From Rhodococcus sp040643435 (lineage in GTDB: Bacteria > Actinomycetota > Actinomycetes > Mycobacteriales > Mycobacteriaceae), in NCBI RefSeq assembly GCF_040643435.1, contig NZ_JBEYUH010000001.1:186001-250000 (forward strand): 64,000 nucleotides of DNA, read 5' to 3'. Both the position numbers and the translations under genes were made by a program. Each line of letters opens with the position of its first letter. Position 1 is the stretch's first letter. Below, piece by piece: positions 24,370-32,794 of this stretch. The notes below the pieces were generated by a model. That model made no database searches, was not told the origin of the DNA, and worked only from the letters and a program-made list of their open reading frames with translations.

Positions 24370-25405
24370 CGAACCGGTGAACGATCGGAGCGTTCCGGAG
24401 GCCCTTTCGCATCGGAGCGAGGCGGGAGTCCCGCCCGTCCAGGCGGGCTCGGTCGACCTGAAAGGTGCCGTCGCCCTGCTGGACGCGGCGGCCATCGTGA
24501 CGGTGCTGTGCCACGTCAATCCCGATGCCGACACTCTCGGCAGTGGCCTGGCGCTCGGGCTCGCGCTCGAGCGCCGGGGCGCCGCTGTCCAGGTGGCCTT
24601 CGGCGCGCCCGCGCACATACCCGACTCGATGCGCTCTCTGCCCGGTGGTCACCTCGTCACGCCGGCCGCGCAAGTGCGGCGCGACGCCGATCTCGTCGTC
24701 ACGGTGGATTGCGGCACTGCAGGGCGCCTCGGCGTGCTGCGCGACCGCCTGGACACCGCGCCGTGCAGCCTGGTGATCGATCACCACCTGTCCAATACGC
24801 GGTTCGGCACCCACAACCTGATCGATCCCGAGTCCGAGGCGACCGCCATGGTGCTCGCGAATCTCTTCGATACCTGGGGCGTCGACATCGACGCGGAACT
24901 CGCGCACTGCCTCTACGCCGGACTCGTGACGGACACCGGATCCTTCCGGTGGGGGCGCCCGGAGACACACGTACTCGCCGAGCGACTCCTCGCCACCGGG
25001 ATCGACGGGACCTCGATCACACGGACCCTGCTCGACACGCATCCCTTCGGCTGGCTGCTGATGCTGTCCTCGGTTCTGGCTACGGCCACACTCGATCGTG
25101 AAGCCGTGCAGGGCAGGGGGTTGGTCTACGCCTTCGTCCGGCGGGCCGACTCGGCGGATCTCGGTCCGGAGGAGGTCGAGAGCGTCATCGACATCGTGCG
25201 CACCACCGCCGAAGCCGAGGTCGCCGCAGTCTTCAAGGAAGTCGCTCCTCAGGAGTGGACCGTCTCGTTGCGCGCGAAGACCTCGGTGGACGTGTCGGCT
25301 GTCGCCACCGCTCTCGGGGGTGGCGGACACCGGTTCGCGGCCGGCTACACCGCCCACGGTGATACCGACCGGATCGTCGCGGCACTGCGCGGCGTGCTGG
25401 GTTGA
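24338..25405 (+). CDS. DHH/DHHA1 phosphoesterase (NrnA / CnpB type)
   Basis: The enzyme hydrolyses oligoribonucleotides and linear or cyclic dinucleotides; Rv2837c in the same position degrades c-di-AMP and nanoRNA. The 355-residue protein shows the DHH motif VIDHHLSNTRFG plus CHVNPDADTLGSGLALG and VTVDCGTAG (Asp metal ligands). The C-terminal DHHA1 domain has GGGGHRFAAGYTAHG. GTG 24338 is preferred since AAGGAG ends 4 nt upstream, giving a 32-nt overlap with rbfA. GTG 24377, just after the rbfA stop, is the alternative. Confidence 0.9.
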   Translation: MNATPVTTTNSEPVNDRSVPEALSHRSEAGVPPVQAGSVDLKGAVALLDAAAIVTVLCHVNPDADTLGSGLALGLALERRGAAVQVAFGAPAHIPDSMRSLPGGHLVTPAAQVRRDADLVVTVDCGTAGRLGVLRDRLDTAPCSLVIDHHLSNTRFGTHNLIDPESEATAMVLANLFDTWGVDIDAELAHCLYAGLVTDTGSFRWGRPETHVLAERLLATGIDGTSITRTLLDTHPFGWLLMLSSVLATATLDREAVQGRGLVYAFVRRADSADLGPEEVESVIDIVRTTAEAEVAAVFKEVAPQEWTVSLRAKTSVDVSAVATALGGGGHRFAAGYTAHGDTDRIVAALRGVLG

Positions 25406-26772
25406 CGGGCTCGTCGGGCGGCGGATCCCCCGCGCCGGAGATCTCGGGCCGGAGGATTCTCGGGCTCGCGGTTCCCGCACTCGGGGTTCTCGCAGCCGAG
25501 CCGCTCTATCTGCTCTTCGACATCGCAGTGGTCGGCCGGCTGGGGGCGCTGCCCCTGGCCGGTCTGGCGATCGGCGGTCTGATCCTCGCGCAGGTGAGCA
25601 CTCAGCTCACCTTCCTGTCGTACGGAACCACGTCGCGTGCAGCGCGTTTCCACGGGGCGGGCCGGCACGACGACGCGGTGGGCGAAGGGGTCCAGGCGAC
25701 GTGGCTGGCGATCGGCGTCGGAGTGGTGATCCTGGTAGTCGGCCAACTCGCGGCCGGACCCGTCGCACGAGTGCTCGCGGGCGATGCCGAGATCGCCGAC
25801 GCCGCGGTCTCGTGGCTGCGGGTAGCACTGTTCGGAGCCCCCCTCATCCTCGTCGGCCTGGCCGGCAACGGCTGGATGCGTGGCGTGCAGGACACGGTGC
25901 GTCCGCTGCGATTCGTGATCGCGGGGCTCGCGCTCTCGGCGGTGTTGTGCCCCGTTCTCGTCCACGGACTGCTCGGCGCTCCTCACTGGGGACTCGTCGG
26001 TTCCGCCGTGGCCAACGTGATCGGGCAATTCGTGTCCGCAACCCTGTTCGTGGTCGCGCTGCTCAGATCCGGTGCCGCGCTGAAGCCTCGCCCGGTGGTG
26101 ATCGGTGCGCAATTGCGCCTCGGCCGCGACCTGATCGCCCGTAGTCTCGCGTTCCAGGCATGCTTCCTGTCAGCAGCGGCGGTGGCGTCCCGTTTCGGTG
26201 CTGCGGCGGTGGCCGGCCACCAGGTCGTGCTGCAGCTGTGGAACTTCGTGACACTGACCCTGGACTCGCTGGCCATCGCCGCGCAGGCCCTCGTCGGTGC
26301 CGCGCTCGGCGCGGCGGACAAGCGCGGCGCATCCCGGCTCGCGTGGCGGGTGTCGGCCTGGTCGGCGGTTTTCGCCGGCGTCCTCGCGGTGACCTTCCTC
26401 GTGGGCAAGGATGTGATCCCGAACCTGTTCACCAGCGATGCCGAGGTGCTCGACCAGATCGACGTCGCGTGGTGGTTCTTCGTGGCGATCATGCCGCTCG
26501 CGGGGATCGTCTTCGCTCTCGACGGAGTCCTCCTCGGAGCCGGGGACGCAGCATTCCTGCGCACCGCCACGCTGGTCTCGGCTCTGTTCGGGTTCCTGCC
26601 GCTCATCTGGCTGTCGCTCGCCTACGACTGGGGTCTGGCGGGAATCTGGACGGGGCTTACGGTGTTCATCATGTTCCGGATGATCGCCGTCGTAGGGCGC
26701 ACGCTCTCGGGACGATGGGTGGTGACGGGCGCGGACCGGCAGGTGCGCGTCCACGACGAGTCGGGAGGTTAG
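25402..26772 (+). CDS. dinF: MATE-family efflux transporter (DinF-like)
   Basis: The 456-residue protein has twelve hydrophobic segments and the MATE pattern. The first half carries PLYLLFDIAVVGRLGALPLA and FLSYGTTSRAARFHGAG. The second repeat has GAAAVAGHQVVLQLWNFVTL and AIAAQALVGAALGA. It would export cationic compounds using H+ or Na+. TTG 25402 overlaps the previous stop (TTGA), a rare start codon set by context. M. tuberculosis dinF (Rv2836c) follows Rv2837c in the same way. Confidence 0.9.
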   Translation: MTGSSGGGSPAPEISGRRILGLAVPALGVLAAEPLYLLFDIAVVGRLGALPLAGLAIGGLILAQVSTQLTFLSYGTTSRAARFHGAGRHDDAVGEGVQATWLAIGVGVVILVVGQLAAGPVARVLAGDAEIADAAVSWLRVALFGAPLILVGLAGNGWMRGVQDTVRPLRFVIAGLALSAVLCPVLVHGLLGAPHWGLVGSAVANVIGQFVSATLFVVALLRSGAALKPRPVVIGAQLRLGRDLIARSLAFQACFLSAAAVASRFGAAAVAGHQVVLQLWNFVTLTLDSLAIAAQALVGAALGAADKRGASRLAWRVSAWSAVFAGVLAVTFLVGKDVIPNLFTSDAEVLDQIDVAWWFFVAIMPLAGIVFALDGVLLGAGDAAFLRTATLVSALFGFLPLIWLSLAYDWGLAGIWTGLTVFIMFRMIAVVGRTLSGRWVVTGADRQVRVHDESGG

Positions 26773-26777
26773 TGCCG

Positions 26778-27716
26778 GTGGCAGCGAAGCTGTGGGCGAT
26801 CAGCGACATACATGTGGGCCATCGGGGCAATCGCCCGGTCACCGAGGATCTGTATCCCGAGTCGCCCGACGACTGGCTGATCGTCGCGGGGGACGTCTCG
26901 GAGAAGACCGACGACATCCGGTGGGCGCTGTCGCTGCTCCGCAGCCGGTTCGCGAAGGTGATCTGGGTGCCCGGCAACCACGAACTGTGGACGACCGCCA
27001 AGGACCCGGTGCAGATGCACGGGGTGGCGCGCTACGACTACCTCGTGACGATGTGCCGCGAGCTCGACGTCCTGACCCCCGAGGATCCCTATCCCGTTTG
27101 GGAGGGGGAGGACGGGCCGGTGGTGCTCGTCCCGATGTTCCTGCTCTACGACTACTCGTTCCTCCCGGAAGGAACCACGACCAAGGCGGACGGGCTTGCG
27201 CTCGCGCGGGAACGCAACGTCGTCGCGACCGACGAGTTCCTGCTGAAGCCGGATCCGTACGTCACGCGCGACACCTGGTGCCGGGTGCGCGTCGAGCAGA
27301 CCCGCGCACGACTCGACGCGCTCGATCCAGCTCTGCCGACAGTGCTGATCAACCATTTCCCGCTGGTACGCGAACCGACGCGGATGCTGTTCTATCCCGA
27401 GTTCGCCCTGTGGTGCGGCACAACCGAGACAGCCGACTGGCACTTGCGTTACCGCGCCCTGTGCAGCGTCTACGGCCACCTGCACATCCCCCGGACCACC
27501 TATTACGACGGCGTGCGCTTCGAAGAGGTCTCCGTCGGTTACCCGCGTGAGTGGCAGCGTCGCGGGCTGTCTCCGCAGCCTCTGAGGCAGATCCTGCCCG
27601 TTCCGGAGTACCCGCCGGGCAGCCTGAACAAGTGGGGCGGTCACTTCACGGTGACCCCCGAGATGGAAGCCGAGGCCGAGAAGATGCGGGCTCAACGAGA
27701 GAAGGAGTTGCGGTGA
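26778..27716 (+). CDS. Metallophosphoesterase (calcineurin-like)
   Basis: The 312-residue protein has the calcineurin-type metal motifs ISDIHVGHRGN, DWLIVAGDVSEKTDD, WVPGNHELW, LINHFPL and VYGHLHIPR, so all five metal-ligand blocks are present. The substrate is unknown. The orthologue by position is Rv2795c, next to pptT. GTG 26778 has GGGAGG 9 nt upstream; GTG 26772, overlapping the dinF stop by 1 nt, is also in frame. Its stop overlaps pptT by 4 nt. Confidence 0.9.
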   Translation: MAAKLWAISDIHVGHRGNRPVTEDLYPESPDDWLIVAGDVSEKTDDIRWALSLLRSRFAKVIWVPGNHELWTTAKDPVQMHGVARYDYLVTMCRELDVLTPEDPYPVWEGEDGPVVLVPMFLLYDYSFLPEGTTTKADGLALARERNVVATDEFLLKPDPYVTRDTWCRVRVEQTRARLDALDPALPTVLINHFPLVREPTRMLFYPEFALWCGTTETADWHLRYRALCSVYGHLHIPRTTYYDGVRFEEVSVGYPREWQRRGLSPQPLRQILPVPEYPPGSLNKWGGHFTVTPEMEAEAEKMRAQREKELR

Positions 27717-28420
27717 CCGAACCGGACACCGGCCAGAAGACGGACACGCGCGAGGCGTTGATCGGGCGCATCGTGCCGGACGGCGTCGCTGCAGCCGAGT
27801 TGTTCGAGGACCCACCGGGACTGCGCCCGCATCCTCAGGAGGAACCGCTCGTGGCGCGAGCGGTGGAGAAGCGGCGACGCGAGTTCGCGGGCGCGCGTCA
27901 CTGCGCTCGCGTGGCCATGCGGACACTCGGAGTCGAACCGGCACCGGTGTTGCGGGGCGAGAAGGGCGACCCGCAGTGGCCGCAGGGCCTCGTCGGCAGC
28001 CTCACTCATTGCGACGGTTATCGCGGTGCTGTTCTTGGCTATTCGCTGCAGGTGCGGTCGCTGGGTATCGACGCCGAACCCCACGACGTGCTGCCCGACG
28101 GGGTGCTTCCGGCGGTGAGTCTGGACGCCGAACGGGAATGGCTGGCCTCCGCCGGTGACGAGCTGCACTGGGATCGCCTGCTGTTCTGCGCGAAGGAGGC
28201 CACCTACAAGGCGTGGTTCCCACTCACGCGGCGCTGGCTCGGTTTCGAGGACGCCCACATCACGTTCGAGCGTGATGCGGCGTCCGACGCGATGACCGGC
28301 ACCTTCCATTCCCGGTTGCTGGTGCCCGGGGACACGCTCGCCGGTCCGCCGCTGACCGGCTTCGACGGGCGCTGGCTCGTCGCCGACGGACTTGTCCTCA
28401 CCGCGATCACGGTGCACTGA
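27713..28420 (+). CDS. pptT: 4'-phosphopantetheinyl transferase, Sfp type
   Basis: PptT transfers phosphopantetheine from CoA to carrier proteins of fatty acid, mycolate and siderophore synthases. The 235-residue protein carries GIDAEPHD (118-125, Asp120 and Glu122 bind Mg) and the WDRLLFCAKEATYKAWFPLT signature with Lys161, Glu162 and Lys166. GSLTHCDGYRGAV is the conserved mid motif. GTG 27713 overlaps the phosphoesterase stop (GTGA), and a GAAGGAG site lies upstream. The pairing phosphoesterase-PptT is conserved in mycobacteria (Rv2795c-Rv2794c). Confidence 0.95.
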   Translation: MTEPDTGQKTDTREALIGRIVPDGVAAAELFEDPPGLRPHPQEEPLVARAVEKRRREFAGARHCARVAMRTLGVEPAPVLRGEKGDPQWPQGLVGSLTHCDGYRGAVLGYSLQVRSLGIDAEPHDVLPDGVLPAVSLDAEREWLASAGDELHWDRLLFCAKEATYKAWFPLTRRWLGFEDAHITFERDAASDAMTGTFHSRLLVPGDTLAGPPLTGFDGRWLVADGLVLTAITVH

Positions 28421-29349
28421 TGAACGACGCCATACACACGCAGCCGCAGGAACATCCGGCACTTGCCCGAGCGGGCCTGCTCGTCGTCGACAAGCCGGCC
28501 GGGATGACGAGCCACGACGTGGTGGCACGCTGCCGCAGGCTGCTCGGCACCCGGAAGGTCGGGCACGCCGGCACCTTGGACCCGATGGCGACGGGTGTGC
28601 TCGTCCTCGGCGTCGAACGAGCCACGAAGCTGCTCGGACTACTGGCGCTGACGACCAAGTCGTACAGTGCGACCGTGCGCCTCGGCCAGAGCACCGTCAC
28701 GGACGACGCCGAAGGTGAGACGACAGCGATGGCCGAGGCCACGCACGTCACGGACGAGCAGATCGCAGCTGCCGTCGCGGCACTGACCGGTGACATCGAG
28801 CAGGTACCCGCAAGCGTCAGCGCCATCAAGATCGACGGCAAGCGCGCCTACGCCCGCATGCGCGAAGGCGAGAGCGTGGAACTGAAGGCGCGGCCGGTGA
28901 CGGTCTCGCGGTTCGACGTCCGTGCGCGGCGCGAGGTACCCGAGGGTGGTTTCGTGGACCTCGACGTCGAGGTGGACTGTTCCTCCGGCACCTATATCCG
29001 GGCACTCGCACGCGACCTCGGCGCCGCTCTCGGCGTGGGTGGGCACCTGACTGCGCTGCGGCGGACGAAGGTCGGTCCGTTCGGACTCGAGCACGCTCGC
29101 ACGCTCGAGGAGCTCGCAGAGGATCCGACGCCGAGCCTCGACCTCGATGCTGCGGTGCGGACGGCCTTCGAATGCCGGACCATCAGCGACCAGGAAGCCG
29201 GTCTGCTCGCGAACGGCCGGTGGCTCGAGCCCGCCGGGATGCAGGGCGTCTATGCCGCCGTGGACTCGAGGGGCAGGGCGGCTGCTCTCCTGCAGGAGAA
29301 GGGCAACCGGGCGTCGGCCGTCTTCGTGGTGCGGCCCGCGAACATGTGA
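28420..29349 (+). CDS. truB: tRNA pseudouridine-55 synthase
   Basis: TruB makes the universal pseudouridine 55 in the T loop of tRNA. The 309-residue protein has LLVVDKPAGMTSHDVVARCR and the catalytic GHAGTLDPMATGVLVLGVER with Asp54. It also has QVPASVSAIKIDGKRAYARM and VDCSSGTYIRALARDLG. A C-terminal PUA-like domain completes it. ATG 28420 overlaps the pptT stop by one base (TGATG). It converges with the mntR-like gene with 16 nt between stops and no clear hairpin. Confidence 0.95.
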   Translation: MNDAIHTQPQEHPALARAGLLVVDKPAGMTSHDVVARCRRLLGTRKVGHAGTLDPMATGVLVLGVERATKLLGLLALTTKSYSATVRLGQSTVTDDAEGETTAMAEATHVTDEQIAAAVAALTGDIEQVPASVSAIKIDGKRAYARMREGESVELKARPVTVSRFDVRARREVPEGGFVDLDVEVDCSSGTYIRALARDLGAALGVGGHLTALRRTKVGPFGLEHARTLEELAEDPTPSLDLDAAVRTAFECRTISDQEAGLLANGRWLEPAGMQGVYAAVDSRGRAAALLQEKGNRASAVFVVRPANM

Positions 29350-29365
29350 CCTGGGCCCGATCGGT

Positions 29366-30058
29366 TCAGATCATCCAGATCGCGTCGGCGGCGAGGGTAC
29401 CCAGATCGACGATCCTCCCGTCGTCGCCGCCGACGCGAATGGACACCGTTCCCGCGAAGTCACGACGCTCGACGACGGCGATGTCGGTGTCGAGCGATAT
29501 GCCCACCTCGTCGAAGTAGCGCAGCATCGCCGGATCGGCATCGGAGATCCGCGCGACGTGCCCGTGCTCCCCGTCGGCGAAGTCGCTGAGCGGCCGCGCC
29601 GGGGGAGCGGGGATGCGACCGTCCGGTGACGGGATCGGATCGCCGTGCGGGTCGCGCTCGGGATGGCCGAGTTTGGCGTCGATGGCCGCGACCATCCGTT
29701 CGGAGACGGCGTGCTCGAGCACCTCCGCCTCGTCGTGGACCTCGTCCCACCCGTAACCGAGTTCGCTGACGAGGAACGTCTCGATCAGGCGGTGGCGGCG
29801 GACCATCGCCACGGCGGCATTCCTGCCCTCGTCGGTGAGGGAGATCGCGCCGTAGCGGGCGTGATCGACGAGCCCTTGGTCGGCGAGCCGGCGCACCGCT
29901 TCGGACACCGTCGACGCGGATACGCCCAGTTTCTCTGCGAGCAGCTTGGTCGAGATCTTCTCTCCGGACCACTCCTGGATCGTCCACATGATCTTGAGAT
30001 AGTCCTGGGCGACCGAGGACAGCATCTCGGCGGCGGGGGTCTCGTTCCTGTCAGGCAC
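29366..30058 (-). CDS. mntR: DtxR-family metalloregulator (MntR/SirR type)
   Basis: The 230-residue regulator has a winged helix near residues 15-75 (VAQDYLKIMWTIQEWSGEKI, KLGVSASTVSEAVRRLADQG). A metal-sensing dimer domain follows (RRHRLIETFLVSELGYGWDE, DEAEVLEHAVSERM), with a C-terminal FeoA/SH3-like part. Its fusion to a Mn/Zn-type ABC operon suggests Mn2+ sensing; Rv2788 of M. tuberculosis, in the same chromosomal zone, is an MntR. The start is GTG 30058, 20 nt after the permease stop, so it is the last gene of the operon. Mn versus Fe specificity is inferred. Confidence 0.85.
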   Translation of the reverse strand: MPDRNETPAAEMLSSVAQDYLKIMWTIQEWSGEKISTKLLAEKLGVSASTVSEAVRRLADQGLVDHARYGAISLTDEGRNAAVAMVRRHRLIETFLVSELGYGWDEVHDEAEVLEHAVSERMVAAIDAKLGHPERDPHGDPIPSPDGRIPAPPARPLSDFADGEHGHVARISDADPAMLRYFDEVGISLDTDIAVVERRDFAGTVSIRVGGDDGRIVDLGTLAADAIWMI

Positions 30059-30067
30059 GCGTTCAGC

Positions 30068-30077
30068 TTAGGTAACC
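30068..30077 (-). promoter_or_regulatory. DtxR-type half-site upstream of mntR
   Basis: TTAGGTAACC (reverse strand GGTTACCTAA) resembles one arm of DtxR-family boxes. It lies in the 20-nt gap ahead of the regulator start. The second arm is poor. It may be an autoregulatory site; evidence is weak. Confidence 0.25.
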
Positions 30078-30078
30078 A

Positions 30079-30972
30079 TCACCCCGGAATCACGCTGTCC
30101 AGTGGCTCGCGCGGCGTTTCGGCTTCACGGGCACGGCGGCGCGTCACGAATCGGGTGACGACTCCCTGGCGCGGTGCGAACAGGTACGCGAGGGTGAAGA
30201 CCACGGCCTGCGCGAGTACCACCACACCGCCGGTCGCCGCGTCGGTGTAGTAGCTGGTGTAGACACCGACCACCGAGGCGATCACGGCCAGAACCGGTGC
30301 GATCAGGAGCATCCGCGCCATCCGGTCGGTGAGCAGATAGGCAGTCGCGCCGGGAATGATGAGCATCGCGACCACCAGGATCACGCCGACCGCCTGCAGC
30401 GCGCTGACGATCGTCACCGCGAGGAGGGACAGCAACAGTGCTGACAGTGCGGCGGGGGACAGGCCGAGTGTGTGAGCCTGCACACGGTCGAAGGCGAACA
30501 GTGTCAGATCCCGGCGCTTGGCGACGAGAACGGCCAGCACGACCGCGGCGAGGATCGAGACCTGCCAGACGTCGCCCGTCGTCAGGCCGAGCAGATTTCC
30601 GAAGAGCACGTGGTGCAGGTCGATCTGGCTGGGGTTCTTCGAGATCAGGACCACGCCGAGGGCGAACAACGTCGTGAAGACGATGCCGATTGTGGCGTCC
30701 TCCTTCACCCGGCTCGTTCCTCGTACCAGCCAGATCAACGCCACCGCGATGCCGGCGAAGACCAGAGCTCCCAGCGCGAACGGCGCACCCACCAGATAGG
30801 CGAGCACGACCCCGGGAAGCACGGCGTGCGAGACCGCGTCACCCATGAGCGACCAGCCGATGAGGACGAGCCAGCAGCTGAGGAGGGCGCACACGACGGT
30901 CGCTGCGACGGCGACGAGCAGGGCCCTCTGCATGAAGCCGTACTGCAGGGGCTCGATCAGTGTGTCGATCAT
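30079..30972 (-). CDS. Mn/Zn-type ABC transporter permease
   Basis: The 297-residue membrane protein belongs to the ZnuB/MntB family, with about eight hydrophobic segments. Signatures include SWSLMGDAVSHAVLPGVVLA-like pattern (here GWSLMGDAVSHAVLPGVVLA) and GILLVVALLVIPGATA-like (here GVILVVAMLIIPGATAYLLT). It transports the metal delivered by the lipoprotein 31748-32710. ATG 30972 overlaps the ATPase stop (ATGA). A basic C-terminal tail (RRRAREAETPRE) ends in the cytoplasm. Confidence 0.9.
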   Translation of the reverse strand: MIDTLIEPLQYGFMQRALLVAVAATVVCALLSCWLVLIGWSLMGDAVSHAVLPGVVLAYLVGAPFALGALVFAGIAVALIWLVRGTSRVKEDATIGIVFTTLFALGVVLISKNPSQIDLHHVLFGNLLGLTTGDVWQVSILAAVVLAVLVAKRRDLTLFAFDRVQAHTLGLSPAALSALLLSLLAVTIVSALQAVGVILVVAMLIIPGATAYLLTDRMARMLLIAPVLAVIASVVGVYTSYYTDAATGGVVVLAQAVVFTLAYLFAPRQGVVTRFVTRRRAREAETPREPLDSVIPG

Positions 30973-31751
30973 CGTCCGCCTTCCTGTGCGTATGCCGTGG
31001 TGCTCGCACCGTCGACCGGTGGTGGGGCGCCGAACGCGCGGGCGAGATTCTCCGGGCGGAGCACCTCGTCGGGGGTTCCGTGGACGAGAACCCGGCGCTG
31101 CAGGAGCAGCGCTTCGTCGCACAGCCGCCCGAGACCCGCAAGATCGTGGGTGGCCACCAGGATCGCGTGGCCGCTCGCGGCCAGTTCGCGGATGACGACG
31201 GTCAGTGCGTTCTCGGTCGTGGTGTCGACCCCGGCGAACGGCTCGTCGAGCAGCAACAGGGGTGAGCCCTGTGCGATAGCGCGCGCCACGAAGACGCGCT
31301 TGCGCTGACCTCCCGAGAGTTGCCCGATCTGGCGCCCGGCCAGCGCGGTCATGCCCACCCGTTCGAGGGCGGCGTCGACGGCCTCGTAGTCGGCCGGACG
31401 GGGCCGGCGCAGGAAGCCCTGGTGTCCGTAGCGACCCGTCATGACGACCTCGCGTACGCCGATCGGGAAGTTCCAATCGACCGCCTCGGATTGCGGCACA
31501 TAGGCAACCTGCGTGCGTCGCCGCGCCACGGCGGTGGTCGCCCCGCCGATGGTGACGCGGCCGGAGGTGGGCCGAACCAGTCCCATGATCGTCTTGAACA
31601 GGGTCGATTTCCCCGACCCGTTCGTTCCGACCAGCCCGCAGACGCGCCCGGGCTCGAGTTTCAGGGTGACGTTCTGCAGCGCCAGGACGGTGTCGTAGCG
31701 CACCGTCACGTCGTCCACGAGGAGCGCGGGCGTGCCGGGTGTCGGGATCAA
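30969..31751 (-). CDS. Mn/Zn-type ABC transporter ATPase
   Basis: The 260-residue subunit has Walker A VGTNGSGKST, the family-typical VAYVPQSEAVDWNFPI, signature LSGGQRKRVFVARA and Walker B LLLLDEPFAGVD. The PQSE-DWxFP motif is characteristic of the manganese/zinc branch. TTG 31751 is the likely start, overlapping the lipoprotein stop (TTGA). No ATG or GTG gives the full N-terminal strand LLVDDVTVRY. Confidence 0.88.
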   Translation of the reverse strand: MIPTPGTPALLVDDVTVRYDTVLALQNVTLKLEPGRVCGLVGTNGSGKSTLFKTIMGLVRPTSGRVTIGGATTAVARRRTQVAYVPQSEAVDWNFPIGVREVVMTGRYGHQGFLRRPRPADYEAVDAALERVGMTALAGRQIGQLSGGQRKRVFVARAIAQGSPLLLLDEPFAGVDTTTENALTVVIRELAASGHAILVATHDLAGLGRLCDEALLLQRRVLVHGTPDEVLRPENLARAFGAPPPVDGASTTAYAQEGGR

Positions 31752-32710
31752 GAGCTCAGTCCTGTCGTGATGACCTCGATGTCGTGCCGGAGCAGGTCGA
31801 GGTAGGTGGGCACGGGACCATCGGGCTCGGAGAGCGAGTCGACATAGAGAACACCGCCGAACTCCGCTCCGGTGTCTGCCGCGACCTGACGTTGCGCCTT
31901 GTCCGACACGGTCGACTCGCAGAACACCGCGGGCACCTCGTTGGTTCGCACGAAATCCACCGTGCGAGCGATCTGCTGGGGCGTGCCCTGCTGGTCGGAG
32001 TTCACCGGCCACAGATAGGCCTCCTGCAGGCCCGCATCGCGGGCGAGATAGCTGAAGGCGCCTTCGCAGGTCACCAGTGCGCGGCGGCTTTCGGGGACGC
32101 CGTCGAGCGCGGTGACGAGTTCGGTGTACAGGCCGTCGAGTTCCGCCTTGTAGGCCTCCGCGCTGCTCGTGAAATCGTCCGAGTGCTCGGGCGCGAGATC
32201 TGACAGTGCTGCGGCGATGTTGTCGACATAGACGCGAGCGGCGAGAGGGGACATCCAGGCATGGGGGTTGTACGGTCCCGTCACGGCACCCTCGCCGATC
32301 GGGAGAGGCTCGACACCCTCGCTCACCACGACGTGTTCGGCGTCGAGGTCGGTGACGAATTGCTCGAACCAGCGTTCGAGACCGAGGCCGTTGTCGAGGA
32401 TCAATGCCGCGTCGGTCGCGAACCTCAGGTCACCCGGTGTGGGTTCGTAGCCGTGGACCTCGGCTCCGGGCTTGGTGATGGACTCGACCCGAATATGTTC
32501 ACCGCCGATGTTCCGGGTCATGTCGGCGAGCACCGTGAAGGTGGTCAGGACGAGCGGGCGTTCGTCGGCTGCGTTGGAGGTGGAACACCCGGCGAGGGCT
32601 GCGGCGCAGGCGGTGACCGCTATCGCGGCGACGGCTCGGGTCGCGCTCAGGCGTGCGGACGGGGTTCTGCAGGCTCTCGACAAGAAGTTCGGCACACCGA
32701 AATTATGCAT
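31748..32710 (-). CDS. Mn/Zn-binding lipoprotein of ABC transporter (ZnuA/MntC/TroA family)
   Basis: The 320-residue cluster A-I binding protein has signal peptide ending LAGC (Cys42 from ATG 32710). The metal ligands are spread as His in GAEVHGYEPTPGDL, His in NPHAWMSPLAARVYVDNI, Glu in CEGAFSYLARDAGL and Asp in VLYVDSLSEP. There is no long His-rich loop, which slightly favours Mn over Zn. Start uncertain: -10 CATAAT (32702-32707) ends 6 nt before in-frame GTG 32695, suggesting a leaderless start there; ATG 32710 would lie upstream of the transcript. Divergent from ribF. Confidence 0.88.
   Translation of the reverse strand: MHNFGVPNFLSRACRTPSARLSATRAVAAIAVTACAAALAGCSTSNAADERPLVLTTFTVLADMTRNIGGEHIRVESITKPGAEVHGYEPTPGDLRFATDAALILDNGLGLERWFEQFVTDLDAEHVVVSEGVEPLPIGEGAVTGPYNPHAWMSPLAARVYVDNIAAALSDLAPEHSDDFTSSAEAYKAELDGLYTELVTALDGVPESRRALVTCEGAFSYLARDAGLQEAYLWPVNSDQQGTPQQIARTVDFVRTNEVPAVFCESTVSDKAQRQVAADTGAEFGGVLYVDSLSEPDGPVPTYLDLLRHDIEVITTGLSS
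32688..32707 (-). promoter_or_regulatory. Promoter and overlapping inverted repeat of the Mn/Zn ABC operon
   Basis: On the reverse strand CATAAT (32707-32702) is a good -10. The inverted repeat TTCGG-TGTG-CCGAA (32701-32688) follows at once, across the predicted transcript start. It is a plausible operator for the operon's own DtxR-family regulator. Confidence 0.45.
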
Positions 32711-32782
32711 TCGCCAACCCGTCGATGACACAGGGGGACGCGCCGTCGCGTATCCGGACGTGCCCGGCCGCTGCCCGCGCCG

Positions 32783-32788
32783 TAGGCT
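32783..32788 (+). promoter_or_regulatory. -10 TAGGCT of ribF, leaderless
   Basis: TAGGCT ends 6 nt before GTG 32795. The transcript would begin at the start codon. It shares an 84-nt divergent region with the Mn/Zn operon. Confidence 0.5.
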
Positions 32789-32794
32789 GCCGAT

